A stretch of DNA of 64,000 nucleotides, taken from positions 682,001 through 746,000 of the forward strand of contig NW_025336088.1 of the NCBI RefSeq assembly GCF_004798865.1, given 5' to 3'. Source of the DNA: Varanus komodoensis (taxonomy: Eukaryota > Chordata > Lepidosauria > Squamata > Varanidae). The translations under genes were made by a program, and so were the position numbers. The notes under the pieces are model-generated. The model searched no databases. It was not told the origin of the DNA and worked only from the letters and a program-made list of their open reading frames with translations. Shown here piece after piece: positions 61,230 to 64,000 of this stretch. Positions within the stretch are counted from its first letter, which is position 1, and every line of letters begins with the position of its first letter.

Positions 61230-63140
61230 TATGCATTAGAAACTCCTATATATTTTATCAATAGCAAAATATGCTGCTATTCTTAGGGATCGCTAAACTT
61301 CAAGTAAGACAACCCAAATATCCATGTATTTATCTAATCATAGCTTATGCCTAAAGATCACTCATTCAAAAACCAAAAGTATAATCAAATCCTTAAACCA
61401 TTATGCTGTTGAAGGGAGCTGTTTGATCTTCTGGTGGTGCAATATCAGTCTTTTAGCTGTCAAAATTGTGTGGAGAAGCCAGTTATGTTGGCCTGTGTTA
61501 AGTTCCAAGAGACAGCTAGATGCTTAAAAATGCTTGTGCCCATAAATATTAAAAACAATCCTGTCACAATAATTATCAGTATTATTACCTCTGTTTGGAA
61601 TTGCCAAACATATGAGTGAGAGAAAGATTTGCTGTATTACACCTCCAACAATTGGCCAATTTGGATAAACCTTTATTAAAAAGACGCTGGGGCATTCAAT
61701 ATACCCAAAACATCAGTTTTTTGTGGAAACAAATATAACCTGAGATCCATTTCTACCTCTGAGATAGATGCCAATGAAACAATCCAATTCATTATTCCAT
61801 TCTGGCTTAAGGCCCTGTATATCATAAACAGTAACAGATATTTATGAATGTGGATTGTGGGTCAGTATAGCTGTTCTGTCTCAATCAATTCTTCCAACAA
61901 CAAAAGAGGCTCTGAAGCTTTAAAAATGACAGGACCAAACCTAGATTCTAAATAATGTCTCTACTGCATGTATTGCCTTTCTGTCATAGCCTTCTGCCAA
62001 TCACAAGTAGTGTGCAAAACAGAATGGCAGAAAGTACTGACACCTGCAAGCCAATCTAAAGTAAAACTCAGCCTATCTGCCAAACACTTTCTTGCTAATC
62101 TTTAAATCTGAGTTTCCCCATATAGTTAATTTTGCAAGTGAAAACAGATAGAGCCAATTTGTGAAACTGTGCACCACACCTCTCTTTCTACCTTAACTGT
62201 CTGTCGATTTTTGATATACTGAGAGTCCACTGTTGTCTGTTTGGGGAGAGGATCCAAACATGAAGTTTCCAGACTAATCAGACCTCACCTAGAATATTGT
62301 GTTCAGTTCTGGGCACCCTTGTTTTAAAAAGATGCAGAAAAACTAGAAAGGGTTCATAGGAGGGCAACAAAAATGATCCAGGGTCTGGAAACTAAGCCCT
62401 ACAATGTGAGAGAGCTGGGAATGTTCAGTCTCGAGAAGACTATGAGGAGATATGATAGCACTCTACAAGGATGTCAGAGACTGTCACAAAAAGGAAAGGA
62501 AAGTCCTCTTCTTACTCTTTGCTGAGTATAGGACATAGAACAATCAACTTAAACTGCAAATTAAACTTTCTAACTGCCAGAGCAATATGACAGTGGAACC
62601 AATTGCCAAGAGAAGCTGGGGGTTCTCTCACACTAGCAGCATGCACTGGACAGTCAGCTTAGTGGGATGGTGTCACTTGGCATTCTTCATCAGCAGGGAG
62701 TTAGACCCCATGGCCTTCTTGGCCCCTTCTGTTCTGGCTAGTCTAAGAACCTATTAATCTAAGTCTGATCTGAGTGGAAAAGACCAAAATTTAGTAAAAG
62801 TCAACAAACAGGCCCAATGATATACAGTGAGATTAAGGAGGCCAAATCCACCATTTAATCAGAAATTGCATCTTTTGCAAAGAAATGCATGGTGGAATGG
62901 AGCCCCATAGGAATTTACAAAACAAAGCATTGAGTATTTTGAAATATTTGCCAGGTATAAATAGAGGAATATGACATTTCAAGGTATTACATTCATTTTA
63001 AGTATATTTACCTTACCCCATAAACTCAGATTTAAAGACACTTATCTATCCATGCCCCATGAGATGTCATTAATCAGCTTAGTCAAATTTAGCTAAATAG
63101 TTATCTCTAGGGATAACTATTCCTAAATAAGTAATGAAGT
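61230..63140 (-). mobile_element. L1-clade LINE fragment, ORF2 C-terminal half, antisense
   Basis: On the minus strand from 63140 leftward: a YLGI.IPRD-like start, then 'IPLFIPGKYFKILNALF' and 'CKFLWGSIPP' near 62900. This is the post-RT L1 block 'IPKKYFKKLNSLFSKFIWG'. After the CR1 insertion come an IWGNSDLKI-like block near 62130, a zinc-knuckle-like LSKLANCWRCNTANLSLTHM near 61660, and the 'ILTAKRLILHH' C-terminus near 61450. Frames are broken many times. It is homologous to 597-1200. Confidence 0.65.
62262..62755 (+). mobile_element. CR1 LINE nested in the L1 fragment
   Basis: The text 'cagacctcacctagaatatt', 'cagttctgggcacccttg', 'atgatccagggtctggaaac', 'gagctgggaatgttcagtct' and 'gaccccatggccttcttggc' is in CR1 order. 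The homologous L1 copy at about 640-705 runs through the insertion point, so CR1 landed in the L1. Confidence 0.85.
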
Positions 63141-64000
63141 GTGAGTTGGGGAAGAACCTGCACCTTTAAGAGCTAACAGGTTAGTTTGCTAGCTGCCCCA
63201 CTGAAGATGAAGCATTTGCAACAGAAGCACAAAACATGCAGTCACAGTATTAAATCCTTTCTACATACAACTCTCTGTACCGTTTTGATTTCCCCCCTCC
63301 TGTATCCATGAATCAAATTATCTTCCACTCCTCGGTGTATTTTCTGGAATTCACCTTTCTATGCAATGGGCATTATGCTAGAACAGAAAAAATGTGGGTC
63401 CAAAGAATTGCTTTTGTGTTTTTGTGTGGACTTTTCCTACATCAGCCCTGCTTTTCATTCATGATGTTAAAGTCTTGTGTCTCATCTTTCCTTCCCTGTG
63501 AAATGGCTCATTGGTGGAGCAGAGATATGTGAGTTCCAGTGAGTGCTTTTGTATCATATAGATTAGAAAAGCCCACCAAAACCTGTAACCCTTGGCTCTG
63601 TCCATCTTTACTTTGTTCCCTCCACTCCAGGCCCAGTGGATACCATTTGCCACTTACCTAAAGCAGTGTTTAACAATGAACTAAAATGAGATTACATTTT
63701 TACTTACAAGTGTCTTATGTTGATCCAGAAAGACTGAGTACTGCCACACTTTGGGGAAAAGATGTGAGGCTTCATCATTCTTTACGAGCACCATGATCCT
63801 CCAGTTATGCATCCTACTGCTTGAATGAAGAGTTTGGCCCTCAGCAAAGTGCACTTTTGAAAAAAGGGGTCTGAGCAGGAGGAACAACAAAATGTTTGGA
63901 GCAGCACACTTGTTCTATAATGGAGAAAAGGGCATCTGCCACCCCAGTTTGTCAGAAAGGCACATCACTCCTTGAACAAGGAGTCTGGCCTCTGGAAAAA

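Larger units (their letters stand above)
21231..64000 (-). other. WNT3 intron 1, at least 42.8 kb (5' end beyond window)
   Basis: No coding exon with family similarity was seen from exon 2 to the right edge, and no sequence fitting MEPHLLG or GYPIWW was found on the minus strand. The stretch is therefore read as intron 1. A long first intron also occurs in mammals. It is a mosaic of LINE, SINE and MITE remnants, listed separately, with unique sequence between them. Sub-regions in which I see nothing recognisable include about 22.3-25.4, 29.3-31.2, 33.5-35.2, 37.0-39.9, 44.2-48.4 and 63.2-64.0 kb. Confidence 0.7.

Overview
The window is a piece of an amniote genome, most likely a squamate reptile (lizard or snake). 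Two host genes can be read. One exon of NSF lies on the + strand at 2.7 kb. Three of the WNT3 coding exons lie on the - strand between 11.9 and 21.2 kb. The two genes point at each other, which is the arrangement I recall for the human NSF-WNT3 locus. The squamate assignment rests on the repeats: a BovB (RTE clade) LINE, CR1, L2 and L1 LINEs together in one locus, and tRNA-derived SINEs of a type common in lizards and snakes.

Layout. 1-1.8 kb: a CR1 LINE next to an antisense L1 fragment that itself holds a CR1 tail. 2.1-2.4 kb: a SINE. 2713-2768: the NSF exon that encodes the part just before the C-terminus. 2.8-11.2 kb: the last NSF intron, NSF 3' end and intergenic DNA; the tiny last coding exon of NSF could not be found. 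11.3-21.2 kb: WNT3 exons 4, 3 and 2, read right to left, with a CpG-rich unique block and a 5'-truncated BovB LINE in intron 2. A 100-N assembly gap sits inside the BovB. 21.2 kb to the end: WNT3 intron 1, at least 42.8 kb long, filled with LINE fragments, SINEs, small inverted-repeat DNA transposons, a minisatellite and another CpG-rich block near 58 kb. WNT3 exon 1 (signal peptide) was not seen and should lie to the right of the window.

The WNT3 exons are intact. They are 242, 266 and 480 coding nt with consistent splice phases, and together they encode residues 28-355 of a 355-residue Wnt. The acylated serine (S212) and both N-glycosylation sequons (N90, N301) are present. NSF is the cytosolic SNARE-disassembly ATPase and WNT3 is a secreted lipid-modified morphogen, so their neighbourhood is synteny and not a shared pathway.

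I found no undescribed biological system. The most useful observations are the assembly gap with a duplicated flank inside BovB, two CpG-rich non-repeat blocks that are candidate WNT3 control elements, nested L1/CR1 insertions that date each other, a hAT-like element with intact inverted repeats and an 8-bp target duplication, and several repeats I could not name.
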